Notes: generated from the sequence alone by a model not told the origin. 55,868 nucleotides of DNA from Chloroflexota bacterium (GCA_016781485.1 JADDQH010000007.1:1-55868); one strand, 5' to 3'. Positions 10,169 through 18,506 are shown, counted from the stretch's first letter. Numbers and translations are program-made.

Positions 10169-10651
10169 ATGAAGTCGATCCAGTCGTCACACGGGGCCGC
10201 TCGCCGCATCACCGCGATCGGCGTTCTCGCCGCCGCGGCGCTCGCATCCGCGACCGCCGTCGCCGCGGATGGTGCGACCGTTACCCGAGGCGATCTCAGT
10301 GCGTTCGCTACGAGCAGCGACCCGAACATCGATGGTCGCGCCCAGATGGTCCGGACGGGCGACGGCAAGACGATCGTGACCGTCCACGTCACGGGGCTCC
10401 TGCCCGAAACGACGTACGGTTCCCACGTCCACCAGCAGGCGTGCTCCAACAACTCCGCCGGCGGCCACTACAAGCACGATCCTGCCGGCGCCCCCTACCC
10501 GCCGAACGAGCTGTGGCCGGCCTTCACGACGAACGAAGCGGGCATCGGCAACGGCCGAGCCGTGGCCGAGTGGACAGCCGGCCCGAACGCGGTGTCGGTC
10601 GTCGTCCATGCGCCGGGTGGCGCGAAGATCGCCTGCGCCGACCTCGAGTAG
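10169..10651 (+). CDS. Secreted Cu/Zn superoxide-dismutase-like protein with an atypical metal site
   Basis: A 160-residue exported protein. Residues 1-33 form a signal peptide (twin Arg, then ITAIGVLAAAALASATAVAADG). The mature part has the SOD_Cu fold landmarks: GSHVHQQAC (two copper-type His), AGGHYKHDP (third His), and a C-terminal VVVHAPGGAKIACADLE (fourth His, plus the second Cys of the usual disulfide). The usual zinc-loop His and the Asp of the GDLGN segment are not seen; NELWPAFTTNEAG occupies that place. It could be a copper-only enzyme or a non-enzymatic SOD-fold protein. GAAGGAGAGGGAC just before the ATG is a good ribosome site. It is convergent with the LD-carboxypeptidase gene. 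Confidence 0.72.
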   Translation: MKSIQSSHGAARRITAIGVLAAAALASATAVAADGATVTRGDLSAFATSSDPNIDGRAQMVRTGDGKTIVTVHVTGLLPETTYGSHVHQQACSNNSAGGHYKHDPAGAPYPPNELWPAFTTNEAGIGNGRAVAEWTAGPNAVSVVVHAPGGAKIACADLE

Positions 10652-10672
10652 CTCCTTCTCCCTCGTCTCCTC

Positions 10673-10707
10673 GTGCCGCCCCTGCCATGCGGTGGAAGGG
10701 GCGGCAC
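10673..10707. terminator. Hairpin between convergent genes
   Basis: An 11-bp perfect stem (GTGCCGCCCCT at 10673-10683, complement at 10697-10707) with a 13-nt loop lies between the SOD-like gene and the convergent LD-carboxypeptidase gene. No U-tract follows. It could stop transcription from either side. Confidence 0.5.
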
Positions 10708-10788
10708 GCCGCCATTTGCCGCATCCCGGCGTGTCGGCCGGTCCTCCGGAGGGCGCCGTGGTCCTCGCTGCACTGTGGCCGCCGGTCG

Positions 10789-11817
10789 CTACGGAAGGAC
10801 GATGGAACGCGCGCCGGGGTCGATGACCACGTGGCCGCCGTTCGGCAGGATCATCTGCGGATCCGTGTGGCCGAAGTCGAGCCCGAGGACGACGGGCAGG
10901 TCGGAGCGCCCGGACTCTACCGTCAGGAGGTCGTCGATCACCTTCGCGAGCTCCCGGTCCTGCTCCTCCCCGTATCCGCGCACCCGCCCGACGAGCATCC
11001 CGGCCAGCCGCTCCAGGATCCCCTGCGTCCCGTAGTTGCGGAGCCAGGACCTGATCAGTTCGAGTGATGGTCCGTCCTGGTAGCTCTCCCAGTACAGGAC
11101 GGCGCCGTCCCACACCTCAGGGCGCGGCCACCAGCGCGTCCCCTTGAGGAACTCGAGCACCTCGAGGCAGCCGCCGACCAGGTGCCCCTCGACCCGCTCG
11201 CTTCCGCCCTGCCACGTCCACCCCGGGTTCGGCCGCATCGTCCGGCGATCGCCGGCGCGCTCCATGTCCTCCCATGGGATCCGCTCCTCGGTCCATTCGT
11301 CCGACGCCGACAGCTCGCCGATCGGCTCGTCTGACATCAGGGCCCGTCGGAACCACTGCTCGGTGTACGGGAGTGTCCCGCCGTTCTCGGCGATACCCGC
11401 CATGACCGACGGCCCGTAGAACGTCTGGACGCCGCTGAGCAGCGCGAACACGTGGAGCGTCGTCGTGTCCGAGTAGCCGAGGAAGACCTTGGGGTTCGCG
11501 GCGAGCGTCTGCGCGTCGATGTAGGGCAGGACCCGGACGGAGTCCTCCCCGCCGATCGTCGTGATGATCCCGTCGATCGATGGGTCGTCGAAGGCGCGGT
11601 TCAGGTCGTCGGCGCGGGCCGCGGGGTTCCGCCACAGCCAGTCAGCGTCGGCGCGGGTGTGGGGCATCTCGACCACGTCCAGCCCGAAGCGCTCCCGCAG
11701 CTCGCGCACCCCCATCTCGTACCGGTGCGGGATCGTGCCGGGTCCGCCCCAGGAAGGCGACACGAGCGCGACGCGGCTCCCGGGGCGAAGCGGGCGAGGC
11801 TTCTGGAGCGTGAGCAT
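10789..11817 (-). CDS. LD-carboxypeptidase family protein (S66, MccF-like)
   Basis: A 342-residue protein from the ATG at 11817; an extension to a TTG at 11856 is open but would cross a TACGCT -10-like box that sits 6 nt before 11817. Family S66 serine peptidases cleave L,D- bonds of murein tetrapeptides (LdcA) or amide bonds of microcin C7-type compounds (MccF). Visible motifs are RVALVSPSWGG at the N terminus, DDPSIDGIITTIGGEDSVRVL, the nucleophile Ser in KVFLGYSDTTTLH, GHLVGGCLEVLEF, a glutamate in VLYWESYQDGPS, and the His in LDFGHTDPQMILPNG near the C terminus. The GYSD-ThrThr nucleophile region and length are closer to MccF-type members than to LdcA. Confidence 0.85.
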   Translation of the reverse strand: MLTLQKPRPLRPGSRVALVSPSWGGPGTIPHRYEMGVRELRERFGLDVVEMPHTRADADWLWRNPAARADDLNRAFDDPSIDGIITTIGGEDSVRVLPYIDAQTLAANPKVFLGYSDTTTLHVFALLSGVQTFYGPSVMAGIAENGGTLPYTEQWFRRALMSDEPIGELSASDEWTEERIPWEDMERAGDRRTMRPNPGWTWQGGSERVEGHLVGGCLEVLEFLKGTRWWPRPEVWDGAVLYWESYQDGPSLELIRSWLRNYGTQGILERLAGMLVGRVRGYGEEQDRELAKVIDDLLTVESGRSDLPVVLGLDFGHTDPQMILPNGGHVVIDPGARSIVLP

Positions 11818-11823
11818 CGACGG

Positions 11824-11829
11824 AGCGTA
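11824..11829 (-). promoter_or_regulatory. Predicted -10 box, leaderless LD-carboxypeptidase mRNA
   Basis: Read on the minus strand, TACGCT ends 6 nt before the ATG at 11817, the spacing expected for leaderless transcription. Confidence 0.4.
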
Positions 11830-11947
11830 TCGCCTTTCGGCCGGCTCGCCGCCCAAGGCGCAGCGGACCCGGAAGAAGACGAGAGCAAGCCTTCGGGAAG
11901 ATCTCGGACGGCTCTCTCCTTCGCGGCGGCCCGTTGGACTCTCCCGA

Positions 11948-11953
11948 TATCCT
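11948..11953 (+). promoter_or_regulatory. Predicted -10 box, leaderless PAC2 mRNA
   Basis: TATCCT ends 6 nt before the GTG at 11960 and supports that codon as the start. Confidence 0.4.
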
Positions 11954-11959
11954 TCCCCG

Positions 11960-12811
11960 GTGGCCCTGTACCGACTCCACGAGCTGCCCGAGCTCGTCGC
12001 GCCGGTGCTCGTCGCCGCGTTCGACGGTTGGATCGACGCCGGGTCGGCATCGACGACAGCCGCTCAGCGTCTTGCGCGTGGCGGCGACGTCGTCGCGACC
12101 TTCGAGGCGGACCTGCCGTTCGACTACCGCGCACGGCGGCCGACGCTCGAGATCGTGGACGGGCGGCTCGCCGAGCTGACCTGGCCGGACCTCGCCGTCC
12201 GCCAGACCCGTCTCGGGCGCCGTGACCTCCTCGTACTCTCGGGCGCCGAGCCCGACTACCGCTGGCGGGAGTTGGCGGACGACGCCGTCGAGCTCGCCGT
12301 GCGGCTCGGGGTCGTCGAATGGATCAGCCTCGGCTCGATCCCCGCGGCAGTCCCGCACACGCGACCGGTGCCGGTACTCGGCTCGGAATCTCGTCCGGGG
12401 CTTCTCCGCGGCAACGTCCAAGCGGGACCCGCCGGGGTACTGCGGGTCCCGTCGGCGGCGATCTCCGTGATCGACTTCGCCATGTCGCGGGCCGGCATCC
12501 CGGCCGTCGGGTACTACGCCCAAGTCCCGCACTACATCAACGGCGAGTACCCAGCCGCGGCGCTCGAGCTGCTGCACGCCGTCGGCCGCCACCTCGGCGA
12601 CGAGATCGAGGTCGGCTTACTGCCGCAGGAAGCGCGCCTGCTGCGCGACAGGCTGGACTCGGCGACGGTGAGTGACGACGCGACCAGGGCGTACGTGGAG
12701 CGGCTCGAGTCGATGGTGGACGAAGCGCGCTTGCCGTCGGGCGACGAGCTGATCGGGGACATCGAGCGCTTCCTGCGCGAACGCGGGTCGGAGGGAAGCC
12801 AGCGCTCCTGA
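11960..12811 (+). CDS. PAC2 family protein
   Basis: A 283-residue protein, start GTG (VALYRLHELPELVAPVLVAAF). The opening L-x-x-P-VLVAAFDGWIDAG, with LVLSGAEPDYRWRE and RAGIPAVGYYAQVPHYI, is the PAC2 signature (proteasome-assembly-chaperone-like fold, widespread in actinobacteria, Chloroflexota and archaea). The bacterial function is not established. The C-terminal 80 residues are helical and charged (AYVERLESMVDEARLPSGDELIGDIERFLRERG), typical of this family. The frame is open further upstream, but homology begins at the GTG, and a -10-like TATCCT sits just before it. It is divergent from the LD-carboxypeptidase gene. Confidence 0.85.
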   Translation: MALYRLHELPELVAPVLVAAFDGWIDAGSASTTAAQRLARGGDVVATFEADLPFDYRARRPTLEIVDGRLAELTWPDLAVRQTRLGRRDLLVLSGAEPDYRWRELADDAVELAVRLGVVEWISLGSIPAAVPHTRPVPVLGSESRPGLLRGNVQAGPAGVLRVPSAAISVIDFAMSRAGIPAVGYYAQVPHYINGEYPAAALELLHAVGRHLGDEIEVGLLPQEARLLRDRLDSATVSDDATRAYVERLESMVDEARLPSGDELIGDIERFLRERGSEGSQRS

Positions 12812-12836
12812 CGCCTCTCCAGGCGCGCTTCTGTCG

Positions 12837-14150
12837 TCAGGGTTCGGAGTAGGTCGCCGCTCCCGCCTCGGACGGCGCCACACCTCGCTCTGGCCCGCGC
12901 CGCTCTGCCCGCCCGAACCAGTGCCAGAAGAGGACGGTCGCCGTCGCGTAGAGGACGATGATCGTCAGGAAGTTCAGGGCGTACCCGGCGTCGAAGCCCA
13001 GCCGATCCTGGAGGAGGCTGTACCACGGTCCGCCGATCGCCCACCCCAGGGAGAATTCGAGGCTGAGCACCGCCGAGAGCGTCGCCCGTCCCGAGGCGGG
13101 GACCTGCTCCATCGCGAATGCGCTGAAGATCGGATTACCCGCGTTCATCAGGGAGCTCCGGACCGCCATCGCAACGACGACGGTCCACAGGATCGGCGAG
13201 AAGCCGAGGACGACGAGGAACGGGATGCTCGCCGCCTGGACGATGACGACGGAGCCCACCTTCCCCAGGCGCCGCGCGAGGAGCGGCTGCGCCAGGATCG
13301 CGACGACGGTCCCCAGGCTCATCACGGCGAACACACCGTTGACCGAGGCGAGGTCGAGCCCGAACTTGCGCTGGACGAAGAGGTTCAGGAACGGGATGAG
13401 CTGCCCGGCGCCGATCGAGATCAGGAAGCTCGGAAGGACCAACCGGAACAACGTCGCTCGGTCCTCGACGACGATCCCGACGCGAGCGAGTAGTCCCGGG
13501 CCCAACGCTCGTTCGGCCGGTGGCCGTCCCCTCCGGTCGTCACGGATGAGGAACACGGTCCCCAAAGCCACGAGCATGAGCGCGAGTTGGACGGCGATCA
13601 GGACGCGGTGAGTGTCGGGGCTGTCGGCCGGGATGCCGGAAGTCGATCCCAGCCACGCGGCGATCACGCTGCCGAGAGCGGCGGCAAGTATGTTCGTTCC
13701 CACCGCCGTCGCGTACTGGAGGGAGAACAGCTCGGTGCGGTTCCCCTCACGGCTTCGCTCGGTCAGGAACGGAGCCTGGACGACGAACAGCATCTGGATC
13801 CCGGCACCGTACGCGCCCGACAGCAGGAAGAAGTGCCACTCCGTTTTCGCCGCCAGAAGTCCGACGAGCGCGATGCTGGCGAGGCCAGTGGCGACCAGCA
13901 TGACGAGACGGCGACCGAACCGGTCGGACAGCGCACTCGCGGGGAAGGAGACGACGATCCCGGCGATGGAACCCGCGGTGGCGATGAGGCCGATCGTGGG
14001 CCGGTCGATGCCGACCGACGCCAGGTACAGGTTGAAGTTGATCCAGAACAGCCCGAGCGAGATGCCGGAAACGAGCGTCGTGAGCAGGTAGACCCGCGCA
14101 TCATGCTCGAAGCCCATGAAGGCGGAGACCAGCTGACGGACGCGTGACAA
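12837..14150 (-). CDS. MFS transporter
   Basis: A 437-residue integral membrane protein with about 12 hydrophobic segments. The N half shows LVSGISLGLFWINFNLYLASVG and, between TM2 and TM3, SDRFGRR, the Major Facilitator loop motif. The second half begins after a basic central loop (IRDDRRGRPPAERALG). The substrate cannot be told. The start is uncertain: the frame is open to 14435, with candidates TTG 14150 (preceded by AGGAG, 4-nt spacing, and downstream of a CATACT -10-like box) and ATG 14117. I use TTG 14150 because homologues have residues before FMGFEHDARVYLL. It is convergent with the PAC2 gene. Confidence 0.82.
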   Translation of the reverse strand: MSRVRQLVSAFMGFEHDARVYLLTTLVSGISLGLFWINFNLYLASVGIDRPTIGLIATAGSIAGIVVSFPASALSDRFGRRLVMLVATGLASIALVGLLAAKTEWHFFLLSGAYGAGIQMLFVVQAPFLTERSREGNRTELFSLQYATAVGTNILAAALGSVIAAWLGSTSGIPADSPDTHRVLIAVQLALMLVALGTVFLIRDDRRGRPPAERALGPGLLARVGIVVEDRATLFRLVLPSFLISIGAGQLIPFLNLFVQRKFGLDLASVNGVFAVMSLGTVVAILAQPLLARRLGKVGSVVIVQAASIPFLVVLGFSPILWTVVVAMAVRSSLMNAGNPIFSAFAMEQVPASGRATLSAVLSLEFSLGWAIGGPWYSLLQDRLGFDAGYALNFLTIIVLYATATVLFWHWFGRAERRGPERGVAPSEAGAATYSEP

Positions 14151-14435
14151 CAGACTCCTCGCGAGTGCGGTCAGGGACGCCGAGAGTATGGCGCCCGATC
14201 TCGCGACGTCACCGCAGCACCGCTTCCGACCCGCGGCACGCCTTTCCTCAGTGAAGGTTTGCCTAGAGGCAGTGCGCTGGGCGCCGGGGGAAGTCTCGTG
14301 GGCCTTGACCCACCCGTCGTCGTCGAGACAGGGGGGTGTATCGTTATCGGGACGATCAGAGGGTCGCCGTTCGCGCGTGGTCTCTCCTCGAACGACCCGT
14401 GAGTCCGATAGTCGGTTCGAGAGCAAGGAGGTCAC
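14151..14435. other. Intergenic region and leader of the truncated cold-shock gene
   Basis: These 285 bp separate the minus-strand MFS gene from the plus-strand cold-shock remnant. The long spacing before the cold-shock start fits the long 5' leaders usual for csp mRNAs. AAGGAG with a following G at 14425-14431 is the ribosome site for the remnant. No gene is seen here. Confidence 0.35.
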
Positions 14436-14519
14436 GTGACCAAAGGCACGATCAACAGACTCGTCAGCGAGCGGGGCTTCGGCTTCATCCGCGGCGCCGT
14501 CCGCGTGTATCCGGCTTGA
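14436..14519 (+). pseudogene. Truncated cold-shock-domain (CspA-like) gene
   Basis: A near-perfect Shine-Dalgarno (AAGGAGG, 4-nt spacing) precedes a GTG that opens VTKGTINRLVSERGFGFIR, the first beta strand and RNP-1-type start of a bacterial cold-shock domain. After FGFIR the frame reads GAVRVYPA and stops, giving 27 residues instead of about 65-70. No other frame restores the FFH motif, so this is a truncation or recombination, not a simple frameshift. The strong ribosome site may now drive translation only of this stub, possibly coupling to the small CxCG protein that starts 5 bp after its stop. Confidence 0.75.
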
Positions 14520-14524
14520 ACCCG

Positions 14525-14707
14525 ATGAACCTCACGCCGAAGAGACCGCCGGTCAGCAACGACATCAAGCACGTCATCGACGAGTACAAGCACAAGGCGC
14601 GCACCATCACGTGCGTGTGCGGCTGGCACGGTGGCAGCGAGGCCGCGCCGGGGGGCCGCTCCGAGTGGACGGAGCACTTGCTGGCGAAGCGGGGGCCTCA
14701 GCGCTAG
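14525..14707 (+). CDS. Small protein with a CxCGW motif
   Basis: A 60-residue basic protein (MNLTPKRPPVSNDIKHVIDEYKHKA, then TITCVCGWHGGSEAAPGGRS, EWTEHLLAKRG). The pattern C-x-C-G-W...W-x-x-H looks like half of a zinc ribbon with a conserved Trp and His, as in short C-x-C-G-W-x-G...W-x-x-H proteins of high-GC bacteria. The function is unknown. It starts 5 bp after the stop of the cold-shock stub and has no clear ribosome site of its own, so translational coupling is likely. It may be real even though its upstream partner is broken. Confidence 0.5.
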   Translation: MNLTPKRPPVSNDIKHVIDEYKHKARTITCVCGWHGGSEAAPGGRSEWTEHLLAKRGPQR

Positions 14708-14746
14708 CGCTCCGCGACGGCACGCCGGGAGAACGCCCGTCGTCGG

Positions 14747-15196
14747 ATGAGCGGTCCGGACGGCTCCGATCGTCGGCTTCTGACGATGATGTCGCTGGCC
14801 CTGTCCTCGAACGCCCTACTCGGGACCTTCGTCGCCGTCCGTGACGACATCCCCGCGCGCTGGGGGGGCTTGCCACTGGGTCATCGAGCGTCACGCGACT
14901 TCTTCGTCGGTTGGGGCACCGGCCTTTCCGGTCCCGCACCGCTCTACCTTCTGCAACTCCTGGCGACCGCCGGCCTGTGGCGGGACGATCGGACGGCGAG
15001 GGCGAGCCGCGCACTCCTGGCGCTCCTCGGCATCGCCTACGCCGCTGGGATGATCGGGGAGCCCGTCGCCTGGCACGTCCTGCGGCCGTCACGCTTCGAT
15101 CCGCTCAAGACTCCGATCGTCGCGGGAAACCTCGTGCTACCCCTCGCGATGACGGTGCTCGCGATGCAACGTGCCCGCACCGGGTCCCTGAGCTGA
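14747..15196 (+). CDS. Hypothetical membrane protein
   Basis: A 149-residue protein with four likely membrane segments (LLTMMSLALSSNALLGTFVAV, PAPLYLLQLLATAGLW, ALLALLGIAYAAGMIG, NLVLPLAMTVLAM). A short polar N terminus precedes the first segment. I recognise no family. It follows the small CxCG protein by 39 bp on the same strand and is convergent with the HhH-GPD gene. Coding-like codon use and the clean membrane pattern support it as real. Confidence 0.6.
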   Translation: MSGPDGSDRRLLTMMSLALSSNALLGTFVAVRDDIPARWGGLPLGHRASRDFFVGWGTGLSGPAPLYLLQLLATAGLWRDDRTARASRALLALLGIAYAAGMIGEPVAWHVLRPSRFDPLKTPIVAGNLVLPLAMTVLAMQRARTGSLS

Positions 15197-15242
15197 TGCG
15201 AGGCGCCCGTTCCGACCGCCGACGGGGACAGGCGACGTCGGA

Positions 15243-15818
15243 TCAGCGCTGTCGGGCTCGCAGCGACGCCTTGTACGCCCTCTTGCCCGCCTGGTAGCGC
15301 TCGAGCGCCTCCGGTGAGTCGACGTCGCCGAGCGTCGGATAGGTCGGGGCGACCTCTTCCCACCGCGGTGGCCGCACGCCCAGCCTCTTCCCGAGGATCG
15401 CGATGAGGCTTTTCGCCTTCATCTCGCTGATGCCCGGCAGTGCCGATAACCGCCGCTCGAGGTCCGGACCGTCGGCAGCCTCCTCCCAGATCCGCTGCGC
15501 GTCGCCGTCGTGATCGCGGACGACCGCAGCGCACAGCTGCTGCGTCCGCTGTGCCATCGTCCCGGGGTACCGGTGGAGCGCCGGGCGTCGCCGGAACGCC
15601 TCGTTCAGCTCGTCCGGGTCCATCTGCGCGATCCGTCGCGGGTCGAGCGTTCCGATCCGTCTCCGAAGCTCGAGCGGACCGTAGAAGGCGGTCTGGACGG
15701 TGACCTGCTGGTCCAGGACGAACCCGATCAGGAGCGCGAGAGGTTGCTGGACGAGGAGCTTGTCAGCCTCCTCGTCGCCGGTGAAATGAAGTCGATCGAC
15801 ACCGGTCGTCGCATCCAT
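15243..15818 (-). CDS. HhH-GPD-type base-excision DNA repair family protein (TIGR03252-like)
   Basis: A 191-residue protein resembling the uncharacterised HhH-GPD family common in actinobacteria and Chloroflexota. The opening LHFTGDEEADKLLVQQPLALLIGFVLDQQV, the central helix-hairpin-helix LERRLSALPGISEMKAKSLIAILGKRLG, and the C-terminal PPRWEEVAPTYPTLGDVDS match that family. HhH-GPD proteins bind DNA and remove damaged bases; here the usual catalytic Asp/Lys region is not obvious, so glycosylase activity is not certain. A TACCAT box 6 nt before the ATG suggests a leaderless transcript. Confidence 0.85.
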   Translation of the reverse strand: MDATTGVDRLHFTGDEEADKLLVQQPLALLIGFVLDQQVTVQTAFYGPLELRRRIGTLDPRRIAQMDPDELNEAFRRRPALHRYPGTMAQRTQQLCAAVVRDHDGDAQRIWEEAADGPDLERRLSALPGISEMKAKSLIAILGKRLGVRPPRWEEVAPTYPTLGDVDSPEALERYQAGKRAYKASLRARQR

Positions 15819-15824
15819 CCCGCG

Positions 15825-15830
15825 ATGGTA
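15825..15830 (-). promoter_or_regulatory. Predicted -10 box, leaderless HhH-GPD mRNA
   Basis: Minus-strand TACCAT ends 6 nt before the ATG at 15818. Confidence 0.4.
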
Positions 15831-15851
15831 CGCCGACCGGCACCGCCGAGC

Positions 15852-16349
15852 CTACGGAGCGACCGCGGCGCTCTCCAGTTCGGCGAGATGGTCCCGGTAG
15901 TGGGCATGCGACTGGCCCGCGATCGCCTCCAGCAGCGGCTGTTCGCCAGTCCACCACCGGGGTCGCGCGAGTCCATCCTCGTCGAGCTCCTCGATCGCCC
16001 GACGAAGCGCCTCGTACGCCGCTCGGCTCTCGGTCAACACCGTCTCGAGCGGATCGTCACGGTGCCGACGGTAGATCGACTCATTGAGCGCGTCGGTGCC
16101 GCCCTCGGCATCGGCGGTCATCCGCGCGATCTCCTCAGGCGACGGATCCGGACCCGATTGCTCGGCGGTCCAGCGCTCATACGCCGCGATATGCGCAACG
16201 CAATCCTTCAGCGTCCACTCTCCCCACTGCCTGGACTCGAGGAAGCGTTCGCGCGGGATCCGCGCAATGGCGTCGTCCAACTCCGCACGGGCCTCGGCCA
16301 TCTGGTCGAGCAACTCCTGCTTCGACGTCGGTCGCTCACGATCGGTCAT
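15852..16349 (-). CDS. DinB / ClbS-like four-helix protein
   Basis: A 165-residue protein with the four-helix DinB/ClbS (DUF1706) pattern: SKQELLDQMAEARAELDDAI, then WGEWTLKDCVAHIAAYERW with its conserved His, a central polar stretch, and a C-terminal QSHAHYRDHLAELE with His residues suited to metal binding. ClbS-type members protect against colibactin-like DNA-damaging metabolites and DfsB-type members vary, so only the family is assigned. AGGAGGACAAG before the ATG is a strong ribosome site. It ends 33 bp upstream of the HhH-GPD start on the same strand. Confidence 0.75.
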   Translation of the reverse strand: MTDRERPTSKQELLDQMAEARAELDDAIARIPRERFLESRQWGEWTLKDCVAHIAAYERWTAEQSGPDPSPEEIARMTADAEGGTDALNESIYRRHRDDPLETVLTESRAAYEALRRAIEELDEDGLARPRWWTGEQPLLEAIAGQSHAHYRDHLAELESAAVAP

Positions 16350-16420
16350 CTTGTCCTCCTACGGATCACGGTGAAGCAGCAGGTCTTCCCGTGAGGATGC
16401 AACTTGGCTACACAAAGGGC

Positions 16421-17095
16421 TTAGAACCCACGCTCTCTAAGAAAGGCGATGACCGCGGTGACGCGGCGGTGGACGTCGCGCTGCTCGCCGAGGCCGAGCT
16501 TCGCGAAGATCACGTTCGTGTACTTCTCGATCGACGACTCCGAGAGCGACAGCGCCGCGGCGATGGCGGCGTTCGACTTGCCCTGCGCCATCTCGCGCAG
16601 CACGTCGAGCTCGCGCGGCGTGAGGTCGCGCAGCGGCGACTCCGCGGCGGCCCGGCGACGCCGAACGAGGGCCTCGACCAGGGTCGGGTCGACGACCGAG
16701 CCACCCGCGGCGGTCTCGTGCAGCGCACGCACGAGCTCGTCGCGATCGCCGACCCGCTCCTTGAGGAGGTAGCCTAGCCCGGCACTGCCGTCTCGCAGCA
16801 GCTCGATCACGTAGGCCTCGTCGGCGTGCTGCGAGAGGATGACGACGCCGATCCCAGCGTGGCGCCGCCGGATCTCGTGGGCGGCGCGGATGCCCTCGGT
16901 GCCATGGCCGGGTGGCATCCGCACATCAGCGAGGACCGCGTCCGGGCGATGGGCACCGACCGCCTCCAGCAGGGCATCGGCGTCTCCGACGGCCGCCACG
17001 ACATCGACGCTGGTCGACTCGAGCAGGCGGCGCGTGCCCTCCCGCACGAGGTAGTTGTCCTCGGCGAGGACGACGCGCAGCGGCTCAGGCGGCAT
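16421..17095 (-). CDS. Response regulator, LuxR/NarL family (two-component system 2)
   Basis: A 224-residue regulator (an ATG at 17104 would add three residues). The receiver has the acidic pair in LAEDN, phosphoacceptor Asp57 in VLADVRMPPGHGTEG, and ILSQHADE/LLKERVGD switch regions. The C-terminal LuxR helix-turn-helix is LTPRELDVLREMAQGKSNAAIA...LSESSIEKYTNVIFAKLGL. The gene overlaps the 3' end of the kinase gene by 11 bp, so the order is kinase then regulator, translationally coupled, as in system 1. The VRMPPGHGTEGIRAA form is typical of DesR/LiaR-like regulators in GC-rich bacteria. Confidence 0.92.
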   Translation of the reverse strand: MPPEPLRVVLAEDNYLVREGTRRLLESTSVDVVAAVGDADALLEAVGAHRPDAVLADVRMPPGHGTEGIRAAHEIRRRHAGIGVVILSQHADEAYVIELLRDGSAGLGYLLKERVGDRDELVRALHETAAGGSVVDPTLVEALVRRRRAAAESPLRDLTPRELDVLREMAQGKSNAAIAAALSLSESSIEKYTNVIFAKLGLGEQRDVHRRVTAVIAFLRERGF

Positions 17096-18506
17096 CGGTC
17101 CCATGGCCCGCCGGGAAGAGGCCGCGAAGTGTGGTCCCGCGACCCCGGCGGCTCTCGACGATCAGGAGGGCGCCCACCGCCGCCAGCCGGTCACCCATGT
17201 TGGTGAGGCCCGAGCCGGTCGTCACCTCCGGCTCAAAGCCCACGCCGGTGTCGCTCACCGCCACCTCGAACATGGCGCCTCGCGACGCGAGGCGGACTTC
17301 GGCTGTGCCAGCCTCTGCGTGCTTGACGACGTTCGTCAGGGCCTCGAGTACGAACAGGTAGGCAGCGCCCTCGACCGCCGGGGCATGGCGGGTCGTCGCT
17401 GCCGCCGGCGCCACCGCGACGTGGATCTGCATCGGCAGACGGGCTGCCGCCGAGACGATGGCGTCGGGCAGCCCGTGGTCGGCTAGGACGGCGGGATGGA
17501 TCCCGCGCGCCAGCTCGCGCAGGTCGCGGTGCACCTGACGGATGCCGTCGGCGACCTCGTCGAGCTCAGCCCGGGCCGCATCGTCCGTCACCCGCTGCCG
17601 CGCCAGCTCGACCCGCGAGAGGAGGGCGATGAGCTGCTGCTGCGCCCCATCGTGCAGGTCGCGCTCGATCCGCCGGCGCTCGGACTCCTCGGCCTCCGCG
17701 ATCCGCGCCCGCGACGCCTCTACGGCCGCAAGCTGCTCGGCCTCCTCCGAGTGGCGCATGAGGCCGACGAGGAGCGAGCCCGGCAGCGCGATGCCGAGCG
17801 CCACGAAGAGGCCGGTCTGGATCGGCGCGCCGACCGTCGACTCGAGGACGCCGGTGGCCGCGATCCCGGCCACTACGACGAGCGTGGTGAGGATCGGCCA
17901 CCGCATCTGCCGACGGTCGGCCTCCGGCGCCGAAGGGTAGCGGCGCACGAGGAGGAGCAGCCCGAGCAGCGGCGCCAGGGCGATCGCACCGCCCGCCTCG
18001 ACCACCGGCTCGAGGACCGGCACGAACCACGGATTCGGCGGCATCCCGCCCGCCTCGAGGATCTCGGGGGCCGAGCGGCTCCCGAGCGCGGTCAGGACCA
18101 CGAGCAGGATCGCGACGAGAAGCGCGCCGGCGACGAGGCGCCCCACCCAGCGGCCGGCATATCGGCCGTCCGGATAGCGGGCCAGCAGGTCGAGGAGAGC
18201 CACGAAGCCGAAGGCGAAGGCGGTGACCGAGAGCGCGCCCAGGGCAGTCGCCGCGACCGGTGCGTCCCGCGCGGCATAGGCGGCTAGGCTGCTGACGACC
18301 GCGCCAAGGTGCAGGACGCCGACGAGGACGAGCCGCACGCCGATCGGATGTGACGGGCGCAGCGTCTCCGCGACCGCACCGGCCGCCAGGAAGCCGATGG
18401 GCAGGCCGGCGAGGAACAGGGCATCGGACCCGGCCGCCCCGAGCAGCGCTGGCGAGAGGAACACGGCCAGCGTCAAGGCCGCACCGAGGACCAGCAACGG
18501 GCGCAT
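17085..18506 (-). CDS. Sensor histidine kinase with a multi-TM N terminus (two-component system 2)
   Basis: A 473-residue membrane kinase. Residues 1-250 hold about eight hydrophobic segments without a recognised sensor domain. A short coiled linker (EEAEQLAAVEASRARIAEAE) leads to the HisKA_3 motif RRRIERDLHDGAQQQL, with the phosphorylated His at 285. The ATPase domain has ALTNVVKHAEAG (N box), VSDTGVGF (G1) and GSGLTNMGDRLAA (G2). The DLHDGAQQQL form is the NarL-type kinase with a built-in phosphatase-like DGAQQ. A CACAAT box 6 nt before the ATG suggests a leaderless mRNA. Confidence 0.9.
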   Translation of the reverse strand: MRPLLVLGAALTLAVFLSPALLGAAGSDALFLAGLPIGFLAAGAVAETLRPSHPIGVRLVLVGVLHLGAVVSSLAAYAARDAPVAATALGALSVTAFAFGFVALLDLLARYPDGRYAGRWVGRLVAGALLVAILLVVLTALGSRSAPEILEAGGMPPNPWFVPVLEPVVEAGGAIALAPLLGLLLLVRRYPSAPEADRRQMRWPILTTLVVVAGIAATGVLESTVGAPIQTGLFVALGIALPGSLLVGLMRHSEEAEQLAAVEASRARIAEAEESERRRIERDLHDGAQQQLIALLSRVELARQRVTDDAARAELDEVADGIRQVHRDLRELARGIHPAVLADHGLPDAIVSAAARLPMQIHVAVAPAAATTRHAPAVEGAAYLFVLEALTNVVKHAEAGTAEVRLASRGAMFEVAVSDTGVGFEPEVTTGSGLTNMGDRLAAVGALLIVESRRGRGTTLRGLFPAGHGTDAA

